Part shown: one piece after another, positions 21,311-33,100 of the stretch
Layout of the letters: each line of letters begins with the position of its first letter
Position numbering within the stretch: the first letter of the stretch is position 1
NCBI GenBank assembly: GCA_016800925.1
Contig: JABCPU010000250.1
Location: forward strand, 1 to 64,000
Origin: Suillus spraguei
Taxonomy: Eukaryota > Basidiomycota > Agaricomycetes > Boletales > Suillaceae
Direction: 5' to 3'
DNA: 64,000 nt
Translations under genes and position numbers: made by a program
The notes under the pieces: generated by a model
The model's database searches: none
The model's input: only the letters and a program-made list of their open reading frames with translations
Told to the model about the DNA's origin: nothing

Positions 21311-24300
21311 CAAGTTCTTTTCTGGGAGCCATTCGTTATCTCCCGATGAATATCCTTTCCAGGAAACAAGATAACGTCGGCGAGTGCCGGTTCCTTTGTG
21401 AGAAAGGATTGCTTCTATTTCGTATTCTTCTTCTTCTTCGATGATGTCAGGTGGTGGTTCGGGAAAGTTCGGGCCGTGTACATCCATTTCATTATAGGAC
21501 AATAAGACGGAAGCGTGGAACGTGGGATGGATCTTCCATTGCGGAGGGAGTTTGAGCGTGAACGTGATAGGAGATAAAACATCGATGATCGGGAAAGGTC
21601 CGTATCGCTTTGGGGCGAGTTTCCTTGATGGGAGTTTGAGTCTAAGATTAGCGGCAGATAGCCAAACCTTATCCCTGATCTTCCATGGGGTGTACTTTTC
21701 TCCTCAGGATCGTTCAGCCATCATCTGCATTGCAATGTTGTGGCAGGCGATTGCTTCTTCTCTTATCTTCTGCAGAGATCGTACTCGATCTTCTGCTGCA
21801 GGGACGGATGAATCAGGGATAAGGTGAGGAATAGCGCGTGGTTCGTATCCCATCATCAAATAGAAGGGTGATGCGTTCCTCGCATCATGTTTTCGGTGGT
21901 TATGAACGAATTCAGCAATTGGTAGATGTTCTACCCAATCCTCAGGGTTGTTGCGGCAATAAATGCGGAGGTATGTTTCAAGTTCCTGATTAAGCCTCTC
22001 CGTTTGACCATCAGTCTGTGGGTGATAAGCCGTGGATGGAGCGATGACGTAGTCAAGAAGTCGGGCAAGTTCCTTTGAGAAGCGGGATAAGAATTGCGGT
22101 CCTCGATCCGAGATAACTTTGTCATGGAGTCCGAATCGTCGGTAAACATGTTTTAAAAATAGCTTAGCCACACCTTCTGAAGTGATGGTTTTCAAACAAG
22201 GGATAATAATTACCCCCTTTGTAAGGCCATGGTCTACCATGACCATAATACTGTCAAAGCCTCCAGAGACGGGGAGGTCAGTGATGAGATCAATGGAGAC
22301 CTGGGAGAACAGGCGAACAGCCGATGAGGGAATAGGCGTGAGCGGAGGACGAACGGGATGAGTATCCGCTTTCATTTGCTGGCAAAGGGCGCAACCCTCA
22401 ACGTATTTACGAACATAAGAGCCCATTGCAGGCCACCAGGCTTCCCGTTTTACGAGTTCTTCAGTTTTGAATCTACCGGGGTGACCCGCAGTAGGGTGAT
22501 CATGATATCGTTTCAGGATATCGGAGCGATGTGCCGGAGGAATATAGGCGCGGTTCTTGAAATAGAGGACGTTCTCCTCAATCTTCCAGTCAGAAAGTGC
22601 CGATTTCATAGGGGGAAGGCACACGCCATCAAGGGCATCGGATGCCGTCTTGAAGACAGGGTCGTCGAGGGGGTCAGAGGATGACAGCACATCCTTCAAG
22701 TCATTGTCAATAAGACGAACGAATAGAGCGTCAGGGAGGAGGGTCTGGTCCTCGTTATCGTCTTTGCCAGAGTCATAATCGGGCCGGCGGGATAGTGCAT
22801 CAGGTACTGCTAGTTTAGTACCTGCAACGTGATGCAGTTCGATGTCGTAAATAGACAAAATCAATTGCCAACGTGCTTGGTGACGGGTGAGCTTCTGCGC
22901 ACTTCGAAAGTACAGAAGGTTCTTATGGTCAGTGAATACCAGGACAGGGTGAGGGTTTCCTTCAAGATAATGACGCCATTCGTTCAATGCCCGATTACGG
23001 CAAGGAGTTCCCGATCAAAGATTTGGTAATTGCGTTCCGCGGGGTTCAAAGACTGTGAGAGGTATGCACATGGGTGATAAACACCATTCTCATCAGTTTG
23101 CAAGAGAACCCGCCAGTTGCCACGAGTGAAGCGTCGGTAGCAATAGCGAATTGTCGGGAAGGATCGGGGTTGCGAAGTACTGGTTGGGATGTGAAGCGCC
23201 GTTTCAATTCTTCAAAGGTGTCCATGCATTCAGTTGACCAGTCAAAGGCCTTATCTTTCTTTGTTAAATCGATAAGGGGTCGGCAATGTCAGAATAGTGG
23301 GAAATGAACGTGCGGTAAAAGTTGCAAAAACCGAGGAATGACTGAACATCTTTTACAGATTTCGGGATTGGCCATTCGGAGATTCCCTTGGTCTTGGCAG
23401 TGTCCATAGCAACTTGTCCGGGGCGAATTATCATTCCGAGGTATTCCACTTCATCTGCATCGAAGGTGCATTTCTCCGGTTTCAAGAACAGGTGTTCTTT
23501 TCGTATTTTCATCAAAACTCGTCTTGTCTGTTCACGGTGTTCTGCCATAGTCGTAGAGAAAATCAGGATATTGTCCATGTAGATGACCATCCATCCTTCA
23601 TTGATTTCTTGTTGAAAGGTGCGATTCATGTACACTTGGAAGGTTGCTGGGGAATTACAAAGGCCGAAGAACATGACGTTCGGTTCAAAGAGGCCGAATT
23701 CCGTGGTAAAGGCAGCTTTCCACCTATCATCAGGATGGATGCGAATGTTATTGTAACCGGACCGAATATCCATTTTCATAAAGAACCGTGCGTTGTGAAG
23801 GCGTGCGACAAGGGAAATGGGGAGTGGGAGCGGATAAGCGTTCTTGACTGTCCAATCATTGATGTAGCGATAATCTTGACAGGGATGCAGTTCTCCGCTC
23901 TTCTTTCCTACAAAGAAGAAGCCACTAGCTTGAGGTGACTTCGATTCTGAGATAAAGCCTTTCGCAATGTTTTCATCGATAAACGTTTTGACAGCAGCGC
24001 GTTCTTTTTCCGATAGCGGGTAAACCTTAGACGTTCGAGGAATAAAACCGGGTTTGGTGTCGATCCGATGATCAATACCAGGGCGTTCGGGGGTAGTTTG
24101 TTCAGCCCGTCTTTAGCAAAGACGTCTGCGAAGTCGTGCAAATAATCCGGGACCAATTCTTCAAAGGATTTCTTTTTCTTTTCCTTCTCATCCGTAGTGA
24201 ATTCCTGAGCCTTATTGCTATATTTTGGTGGTGGAAGGGGAACCGTGGAATAGTTGGAAGATTGTTCGAATCGGGAGGTTCCATCTTGTGTGAGGGGTGT

Positions 24301-25356
24301 GTCCATGGAAACTTCTTCTATGAGTCTCATGCTAACTCCATCGGTGTCGTATTCCACTAGAAATTCTCCATCTCCAAGCTCATAAGAGGAAATTTCACGT
24401 ACTTCTGGCGCATGCCAGACGTCATTCATAGTATCGAATTGGTCATCATCCTCGGTTGGGATCAATGAGGGCACGGGTTCTTCTTTATCGGGGATTTCTT
24501 CAATTGAAGCTGAAAGGGTTTTCGGGGGAACGAAGAACTTGGATAGCTTCGGTACGTTGGTGCTTCGTCCTAGGAGTTCTTCTTCCGGTTTCCTTTTTCC
24601 TTGCTTCTGTTCTTCTATTGGCCGCTGCTCAATAGGTTCTTGTCCGACCCGATTCTCGGGTTCGGATTCATTCTTGCGCTTTTCCGCGCGGGGAATCGGT
24701 GACACTGCTCGCGGCAGTTGTACACGTGGAGTGGGTTCTGTAGTACGTGGCAGTCGTACTTCTGGTTCTTCAGGAATATTGATAGGAGAAGTGATGAATG
24801 GTTTTGGAAGACGGGAGTGTTGCCATCTGGTATGGTGGTTGAAAAGTCGGGGCAATCCATTCTTCTGTCTATCAGTATCCAGATCAATCTCGATCTCATC
24901 TGATTTATCCGTCCGCGGAAGGATAAGTGTTTCAGCAGCCCAATCTATGATTGGGTTCATTGCTCGTAACCACGGGATCCCAAGAAGAATTTGATCTCTT
25001 CTTCCTAGTTTGGTGATGTTGAACTTTCCGTACATAGTTCGATCATCAATTTTGACCACTAGGAGGCAGTAGTGTGTAATCGGTCCTCCTTTGATGAGGG
25101 TCCCATCTGCCGTTGTAACTCGAAATGGTTCTTTGAGTTTTCGTCGTGTGATTTGATGGAGTTTCACAAACTCTTCTGAGATGAATGTTCCTGCTGCTCC
25201 TGAATCGATAACAGCGGTAGTGTCGACGGATTTCAGGCGAGTACGCGAGTGGAGGGTGATAGGGACACGGAGTTCTTTTCTTTCACCTACAGCACGTACA
25301 AGTCTTAGTAATACATTAGGAGAAACATACGTCGATTCTTTGTTTCTCCACATCAA
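21311..25356 (-). pseudogene. Element F pol: protease to chromodomain
   Basis: Pol overlaps the gag stop in the -1 frame (TGATG at 25351-25355). The first 480 codons are open: protease TTAVIDSGAAGTFIS, linker with a proline/glutamate-rich segment, and LVPDYLHDFADVFAKDGL before RT. A one-base deletion near 24091, another near 23285 and more around 23000-23130 break RT and RNase H. Visible blocks: MDIRSGYNNIRIHPDDRW, box YMDN (third residue D, fourth N instead of D) near 23575, RNase [11 protein letters not shown], integrase zinc-binding HPTAGHPGRFKTEELVK ... CALCQQMK, core DLITDLPVSGGFDSI, ISDRGPQF and DGQTERLNQE (all DDE residues present in the open stretch 21704-22987), a TGA after ERS, then the chromodomain YLVSWKGYSSGDNEWLPEKN. 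Confidence 0.93.
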
Positions 25357-26186
25357 AAATCCTCAACAATCCACCTTACGGTTTCTTCATCTTCTTCTTT
25401 GACTTCGGTTTGTCGGAGCGGGGTTTTCTTCTTTCTGTCAGGACAATTGTGGATGCGATGTCCTGTCTTTCTGCATCCGAAGCATTGTCCTTTCTTCATG
25501 CATTCAGATCTCTCCATATCGGAGATTCGATCTACGACCATTGCGTTAGAATCACGGTTTGGAATATACCGTGCATTCCCATAGTTCTTCTTCTTCTGTT
25601 GTGGAACATGACGCGTCCTCATGGCATTAAGCCGATGATGGGCGTTGTCAATAGCAACGCATTGTAGCACAACATCTCTGAATACTTCGGAGACATCTCC
25701 CGTATTGAAAAGCTTTGTAAGGATACCCCAATTAAGGCCGTCTTGGAAGAACTGGATCTTCGTTGCATTGTCGGTGATCTGAGCCTTGGCTGCGAGTGCC
25801 TCAAAATCAGCGACATAGGTATGGAGATCTCCAGTTCCTTGTTTGAGGTCTCTGAGGCGCGTAAGCGCGGTCATTTTGGTATCCACTGGTTCGAATGCTT
25901 CTTTGAAGCTCTTCATGAAATCCACCATCGTCCCATAACCAACTTTTTGTCCCGATGTGTCGGCAGATTGGGCGTGTTCAAGGAATTGTTCCTTCCATGA
26001 CTTGGCATTCTTTTCGGTCATGAAGGATGTTATGTAGATGATCTTCTGCTTGTCAGTGGTGTAAAGCTTTTCATTGATGTCAAAGTGCAAATTGCACGAC
26101 TGGATAAACTCGCGAGAGTTATCACGATCTCCATCAAAACCAATCGGTTGGCCAATCTTGTACTTGAATTCTTTGGTTGACGACAT
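25353..26186 (-). CDS. Element F gag (intact, 277 aa)
   Basis: An open Gag frame with ATG at 26186. The amino domain has IGQPIGFDGDRDNSREFI and KIIYITSFMTEKNAKSWKEQ, the middle has KLFNTGDVSEVFRDVVLQC, and the carboxy end has the zinc knuckle CFGCRKTGHRIHNC (CX2CX4HX4C) and a basic tail. It binds and packages element RNA by family analogy. It ends GAG GAT TTT TGA; pol continues one base back. It is the only complete gag in the window. In this copy an ATG overlaps the stop, but the other copies lack it. Confidence 0.92.
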   Translation of the reverse strand: MSSTKEFKYKIGQPIGFDGDRDNSREFIQSCNLHFDINEKLYTTDKQKIIYITSFMTEKNAKSWKEQFLEHAQSADTSGQKVGYGTMVDFMKSFKEAFEPVDTKMTALTRLRDLKQGTGDLHTYVADFEALAAKAQITDNATKIQFFQDGLNWGILTKLFNTGDVSEVFRDVVLQCVAIDNAHHRLNAMRTRHVPQQKKKNYGNARYIPNRDSNAMVVDRISDMERSECMKKGQCFGCRKTGHRIHNCPDRKKKTPLRQTEVKEEDEETVRWIVEDF

Positions 26187-26383
26187 GGTTGATGATTCTT
26201 CTGGTGAGTTATACTTTCTCGGTGCCTACACGCGCTGTCTTGCTGTCCGTCAGGGCTTTCTTCTGTCAGAGGGCTTCTCTTGACAATCTGCTCAGCGTAC
26301 GCGTACGCTAGTCTGCTGATCTAAGCGATCAGGGTTCAGGGTCGAAGACTGGATAGTCGACGATCAAAATGACTTTAATCTTT

Positions 26384-26858
26384 TGTTACGAACTGGGGTG
26401 GCGTCACCAGCGACAGTGAAAAGACACAGACGGTCTGCTGGGAGTTCTTACAATGTTCAAAAGAGAACAAGGTGAAAGTACAAGGAACGCGTTCTTTGTA
26501 CGATCAAGGGTTCAGCCTCAATGACAAGTCAAAGAGGTATCCGCGAGAATAGAGACTAAGACTAAGGAGTGCTTAGACTTAGAGACGATTCAAGACGACT
26601 TAGGTTGGAGACCTAAGTGAAGGAGATTCCAGGTAAAACCCAGTAAGATTAAAGTAGAGAAACTACTACAAGTACACTGTGCTTAAATAGGCCAATATGT
26701 GCGCACAGACCAAGTAAGCGTGAGAATGTAACTGCGTATCCTAAGAAGGAAGGCATGTATCATACAAATGCGTTGAGCATATGAGTCAGAGTCTCGTGAT
26801 ATAATATACAAGTAAAAGAGTAAAGGGAAAATGAATAGGGGCATGTACGATTGTAACA
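26384..26858 (-). repeat. 5' LTR-B of element F
   Basis: 475 bp. The reverse-complement TATTTAAG lies 34 bases before ACTTTAATCTT, and the PBS AAGATTAAAGT lies at 26372-26382, one base inside the LTR. Nearly identical to the 3' copy. Confidence 0.93.
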
Positions 26859-28716
26859 GTTATTGTGTATCTGGATGACATCCTTATCTATTCTGAAGAC
26901 CTTGCAAGTCATAGGAAACACATCCGAGAAGTCCTACACCACCTCCATAAACATCAACTCTATGCTAAACCTGAGAAATGCGAATTCCACTCATCCTCTG
27001 TCGAGTATCTTGGTTACCTGCTATCTCCGGATGGCTTGACAATGTCGTCAGAGAACATTCAGTCTATTGTCGACTAGCCAGAACCTCGGAACATCAAGGA
27101 CATTCAATCCTTCCTCAGATTCGCTAATTTCTATCGTCGATTTATCTTCAACTACTTGGATATCGTAGTTCCCCTCACTCAGCTTACGTGCAAGGGAGTT
27201 CCTTGGAACTTTTCTGAAGACTGTTGGAAATCCTTCAGAGCACTCAAAAAGCCTTCACTTCTGCTCCAATACTTACCCACTGGATTCCGGATGCTCCTAT
27301 AGTTGTGGAAACCGATGCCTCTGATTATGCCATAGCTGGAATACTGTCCATTGTATGTCTGGACTCAGAGCTTCGTCCGGTTGCCTATTATTCCCATACT
27401 CTGTCCACTCCGGAACTCAATTATGACACCCATGACAAGGAACTCCTAGCCATCCACAAAGCTTTTCGTACCTGGCGACATTACCTAGAAGGCTCGTCCG
27501 AGCCTATAGATGTTGTTACGGACCACAAAAACCTTGAGTACTTCTCCACTACCAAACTTCTCTCTCGCCGTCAGGCTCGCTGGTCTGAATTCCTCCATCA
27601 GTTCAATCTCATCATCCGTTTTTGTCCCGGAAAACTTGGAGCCAAACCAGATTCCCTTACTAGACGTTGGGACATCTACCCCAAAGAGGGGGATAAGGAC
27701 TACACTCAAGTCAATCCTCATAATTTCCGCCCAGTATTCACCTCCGAACAGTTAGCTTCATCCCTATGAGCCACAACCCTAGCACCTCCGGTTCTTAGAG
27801 CAGCTGTTCTCATGGATATGGAAAACCTTCGGAAAGATATCCTGACTGAACTTCCAAATGATCCTATTGCACAAATGCATCTTCCGGTACCTTCAGATCC
27901 AAGATGGACAGTGGACGATAGTGGATTCCTTCACTGCGACAACTGTATCTATGTTCCGGAAGCCAATGACTTATGACTACGCGTCCTCCATAACTGCCAT
28001 GATCACCCCTATCCGGACACTTCGGACAGAATCGTACCCTCAAGCTCGTCCAATGTGACTACACCTGGCCCAGGATATGAGCCTATGTCAAAGAATATGT
28101 CACATCCTGCACATCCTGCGCCTGAGCCAAAGTTCCGAGACATAAGCCCTATGGATTACTCAAGCAACTCCCCGTCCCAGAGAAACCTTGTAATTCCATC
28201 TCTATGGATTTCATTGAGCAACTTCCGGACTCATCTGGCTATACAGCCATCCTCATCATCATAGATTGCCTATCCAAGCAAGCCATGTTTGTTCTGACTC
28301 ATGACACCATCACCTTGCCGGATCTCGCCCGCCTCTTCCTCCTGCATGTATTCTCCAAGCATGGTGTTCCATCCCATGTAACCTTGGATTGAGGAACAGA
28401 GTTCGTATCCCACTTCTTCCATTCCTTAGGAAAGGCATTAGACATGGTCCTACACTTCACATCCAGATATCATCTGGAAGGGATGGACAAACAGAACGTG
28501 CTAACCAAATGCTGGAACAGTACCTCCGGATCTACTGCAACTATCAGCAGGACAACTGGTCCAAGCTCCTGCCCCTCGCAGAGTTTGCATACAATAACAC
28601 TCCGAGTGCCACTACCAGAGTTTCACCTTTCTTCACCAATAAGGGTTATCATCCGAACATTTCCATTCATCCGGAATGCGACCTATCCTCCATCCGCGCC
28701 CATGAATATGCCCTAG
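26859..28716 (+). pseudogene. Element E pol, part 2: RT end, RNase H, integrase core
   Basis: RT resumes with VYLDDILIYSEDLASHRKHI (YLDD catalytic box at 26864 on) and KPEKCEFHSSSVEYLGYLL. RNase H shows VETDASDYAIAGILS, YDTHDKELLAIHKAF and TDHKNLEYFSTTKLLSRRQ. The integrase zinc-binding region (about 27930-28110) is frameshifted; the core has SMDFIEQLPDSSGYTAIL and then TLD followed by a stop where SDRG is expected (28386-28394). The E of the DDE triad lies in [14 protein letters not shown] shifted sequence near 28485. The solo LTR-A at 28717 splits the integrase carboxy part. Confidence 0.9.
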
Positions 28717-29486
28717 TGTTAAGACCGTACTCAAGGGTAGAGAGATCCGAAGGGCTTTGGCCTCAGTTCGTGCACTGTGCCCCTTTCTCGAGTATTGCCC
28801 CTTATTTCAGGGAGGAGTTTATCCGTCCGAAGACCTGGAAGGAGTTGCGTGACGGATCCGGGTGTCCGAAGGTATCGGATATGATATGTCCGAAGGTTAT
28901 TCGGAACGTAAGAAGAGGACAGGGATTAAGGCTAGCTTCGGAATGAGTTCCTAACTAGAAACTAATGGAGGTAGACTCTCCGAAGATAGAGTCGGAGATA
29001 TAGACTATAGGAATCAATCCTAAGTCTCGGAAGGTGACTTAAAGTGGAAAGTGGCTTAAGTCCAGAGGAAACAGAATGAGTAGAATCTAAGATGATATTC
29101 GAACTAAGGTTCTACGGAGATCTACAAGTGGTTTATATACTGTAAGTATCTGAGACAGATAATCAGCAAGTCCGGGACTGAGGGCTATGTACGAAGTGTA
29201 ACAGAAGTCTATTAGTTAATGCACAGTGGATCAGTAAGCATGAATCAGAAATGAACACAGGAAATGGATCAGTAACACAGGACGGAAATATAAACAGCCG
29301 GAATACCGGAAACAGGAGAAATGACGAAAGGAGATAGACGCAGATATACACAAGGGAGTTAAGGTGCGAGAAGTGAGTACATTCGGATGGGTGGTCTGGA
29401 CAGGATCTGTGGAACGGACGGATATGGAATCGATCAAATCTGATCGGATATGGTCGGATCTGAGATTAGAAGTATGGTATATGACA
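28717..29486 (-). repeat. Solo LTR-A in element E integrase
   Basis: 770 bp inverted copy, TGTTAAGACCG ... GGTATATGACA, with the exact 5 bp duplication CCTAG on both sides (28712-28716, 29487-29491). This copy fixes the LTR-A boundaries. Confidence 0.95.
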
Positions 29487-30054
29487 CCTAGACCTTAATG
29501 AACTTCACCAGTTTCTTCGAGTAGAGATGTCTGAAGCCCAGAAATGCTATCAAGGACCTGCGTATGCTAAAAGACAACCCGCTCCAGATTTCTGGATTGG
29601 AGAACAAGTCTTCGTCAAAGCCAAGTACTTCCGTTCCACTTGTCCATCAAAGAAACTTTCGGAAAAGAATTTAGGTCCGTTTGAAATTATATCCCGTCCG
29701 GGCAGTCATTCCTTTGCCATCTGACTTCTGGATTCTATGTGTTCCGTGCATCCTGTATTCCATGTTTCACAGTTAGAGCCAGCAGTTCTGAACACCATCC
29801 CTAATCACATCCAACCTCCTCCACCTCCAGTTAAAGTTGATGGAGAACTGGAGTATGAGATATCCGAAATCCTGGACTCCAAATTGGACCATTGTAGACA
29901 CCAGTGCCAACTCCTATATCTCATCCATTGGTCTGGATACGAAGGAACAGATGAAGAAACATCCTGGTTGCTTGCCACAGAACTCAGAAATGCATCGGAT
30001 CTCATAGCAGATTTCCACTCAGCATATCCAGACAAACCTGGTCCCATTGCTTGA
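29487..30054 (+). pseudogene. Element E integrase carboxy domain and chromodomain
   Basis: Contains the GPY/F-type segment ADFWIGEQVFVKAKYFRST and LGPFEIISRPGSHSFAI, then after one stop HPVFHVSQLEPA and the chromodomain EYEISEILDSKLD ... LLYLIHWSGYEGTDEETSWL. Pol ends at TGA 30052-30054. Chromodomains of chromoviruses read histone marks and target integration to heterochromatin (family knowledge). The antisense gene starts its stop codon 58 bp further on, so the two are convergent. Confidence 0.92.
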
Positions 30055-30111
30055 AAAGTACATAACAAAATACAAGTACATTGAGGGCAGTAACGGAAAT
30101 CCAGATCCAGA

Positions 30112-33100
30112 CTAAGCACCAGTCTCCATCTCACCTCCGGCACCCCTATTCTCATCTGCCATCTCCTCTCCAGTTCCATCCGCCACCTCTTCCCCAATCT
30201 CCTCACCAGTGCCATCCTTGTCAGATCCAGCAGGAATGGAAAGTCTAAATCTGTTCCAGATCTTGTTATGAACTGGGATGGCGTCACCAGCGACAGTGAG
30301 AAGACACAGTTGGTCTGCTGGGAGTTCTTACAATGTCCAGAAGAGGACAAGGTGAAAGTACAAGGAACGCATTCCGAGTATGATCAAGGGTTCAGCCTCA
30401 AAGATAAGTCTAAGAGGTTCTACGAGAATTGAGACTAAGACTAAGGAGTGCCTAGACTTAGAGACGATTCAAGGATGACTTAGGTTGGAGACCTAAGCGA
30501 AGGATATTCCAGGTAAAACCCAGTAAGATTAAAGTAGGGAATCTACTACAAGTACACTGTGCTTAAATAGGCCAATATGTGCGCACAGACCAAGTAACTG
30601 TGAGAACGTAACTGCGTATCCTATTAAGGAAGGCATGTGTTGTACAGATGCGTTGAGCATATGAGTCAAAGTCATGTGACATGATATACAGGTAAGGAAA
30701 CAGAGGGAAAATGAATAGGGGCACATACGACTGTAACATTACCCCCGTATTATGGTGAAAGTCACCGGCTTTCAAACATCTCTATTGTCGTCATAAACAG
30801 GGTCATAGTTGTCATAGTTGGTGACGTCTTCATCAGCGGCAGATCCTCCTAACATATAAGCCGCTTCCTCCTCTGCTACAGTTCTTGCCCGTCTACCTTC
30901 CTTTCGTCGTCGACGGTTAATAAGATACTGTTCCCACCTACGCAGTGCATCATAGAATCCATCATCCTTCCAGGTGAGCGTAAATGGAGGTTCCCCATGA
31001 TGCTGAGGGCAATAAATGGATAGATGGGTAGGAGCGTGTCGTAGGCAAATTTGGCACTGGTAGTCAGGACAATTCTTTTGCCTATGTCCGGTGATGCCGC
31101 AGATTCGGCATTTCATGTTTTCATCGGTGTTAGAGGTGGACATACGTAATGGTGATGGTGAGATAATGGGTGGAGGACTAGTGGATCTGGCACGCTTCTT
31201 CCCTTTCTTTCTTGTCATGCGTTTTAAGGCAAGGTTGTTATCGCGTCGAAGCTGTGCTTGTTGTTTACTGGTCAGCGTGTACGCGGAGGCGGGGAGGTCG
31301 GGAGTAGTCCCTCGTTCAGCAACCGCAAGAAGTTCAGTAGAGGAGGAAGGGGAGGTGATGCCGAAGTCTTTTACTAAGACTGGTGAGACGGGATCCATTG
31401 GACCAAATGATGGCGGGATAGACATGGGAGGATGAATGTGAAGGTCGCGAAGATGAGGACCTAGCGCTATTAATTCGGCTACGGGAATTCCTAACCTTTT
31501 TGCAGCTTCACACTGTTCCTCTGTACAGGGCTCGTATAACCATGCAGGATGGTCATGGGAGATTACGATGGAAGATGAAGTCGATTGCTCGATGGGAGAT
31601 GGGGTTCGTGGAGCAGCGAGGTTGGCTTGTGTTTGTTGCAAATCAGTGATGGCTTCTTCTACTAGGTTTCTGGCTGCTCTGGTTTCAGCGACTGATTGCT
31701 GGATGGTTTCGACGACTGAGTTGGTGAGTTGTCCGATCTCTTGGACAGCAGTGCATAAGCCAGCAAAGGCGTCAAGACTAGAATACATGCGCGAAGAAGC
31801 GGGTGCTGGAACAGGAAGTGGCGTATCTTCCTGCAGAGAGGGAGGTCGAGCAACGCCTGCTCGACATTCGGCAATGATGTGAATAGCTTCCTCAACATCA
31901 TTCTTAAAAGAATTGGGAAGCAACAGCATAGCGTAAGCACGAATACGTTTTTGAAGATGAAGGAAACGGTGACGGAGTGTAATTTCTGTTGTGTCTTTGG
32001 CGATGACTTCAATAAGGGCTGCGGTACGGATGATGTTGACAACGAGCAGGGCAGGGAAAGCACCTCTTTCAGTAAGGATTCTTTCGATTTCGAGGGCATG
32101 TCCTTCACAGAGAATGGCGGCTTCAATGTAAGAGGAGTTGTCGATTTCAGCAGCAAGGGTTCCATATTGTTCAGCTTCAGAGTCGGAGTCATTGGTGGCA
32201 ATGGTGACGGGAGTGATGTAGGCAGTGGGGAAAGACATTTCAATGGTGGTAGTTGATCAAGTGCTAGTGCGATTTGATTGACTGAAGGATAATCAGAGGG
32301 CGTGTTGCTTCTTATAAGCGTTCAAGATTCGAGCGGAGTTCTTCAAGTTCTTTTCTGGGAGCCATTCGTTATTTCCCGATGAATATCCTTTCCAGGAAAC
32401 AAGATAGCGTCGGTGAGTGCCGGTTCCTTTGTGAGAAAGGATTGCTTCTACTTCATATTCTTCTTCTTCTTTGATGATGTCAGGTGGTGGTTCGGGGAAG
32501 TTTGGGCCGTGTACGTCCGTTTCGCTATAGGATGATAAAGCAGAAGCATGGAACGTGGGATGAATTTTCCACTGCGGAGGGTGTTTGAGTGTGAATGTGA
32601 TGGGAGATAAGACATCGATGATTGGGAAAGGTCCGTATCGTTTTGGGGCGAGTTTCCTTGATGGGAGTTTAAGTCTAAGATTAGCGGCAGATAGCCAAAC
32701 CTTATCTCCTATCTTCCATGGGGTGTACTTATCTCCTCAGGATCGTTCGGCCATTGTCTCCATTGCAATGTTATGACAGGCGATTGCTTCTTCTCTTATC
32801 TTCTGCAGAGATCGTACTCGATCTTCTGCTGCGGGTACAGATGAGTCAGGGATAAGGTGAGGGATAGCGCGTGGTTCGTATCCCATCATTAGATAGAAAG
32901 GTGATGCATTCCTTGCATCATGTTTTCGGTGGTTGTGGACGAATTCAGCGATTGGTAGGTGTTCTACCCAATCTTCAGGGTTGTTGCGGCAATAGATACG
33001 TAGATATGTTTCGAGTTCTTGATTTAGCCTTTCAGTTTGACCATCGGTCTGCGGGTGATAAGCCGTGGATGGAGCGATGACGTAGTCGAGAAGTCGGGCA

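Larger units (their letters stand above)
19370..26858 (-). mobile_element. Element F: young LTR-B Ty3/gypsy retrotransposon
   Basis: 7489 bp, minus strand, duplication GTTAT on both sides (19365-19369, 26859-26863), inserted in RT of element E. The two 475 bp LTRs differ at only four positions noticed by eye, all transitions, so this is the youngest complete copy here. Gag is open; pol has several one-base deletions; the chromodomain is fused in frame to ORF3 by a deletion. Confidence 0.95.

Noticed and set aside
23414..23938. 174-codon plus-strand frame in element F
   Set aside because: Antisense shadow of the RT region; residue composition mirrors the opposite strand and no conservation of its own.
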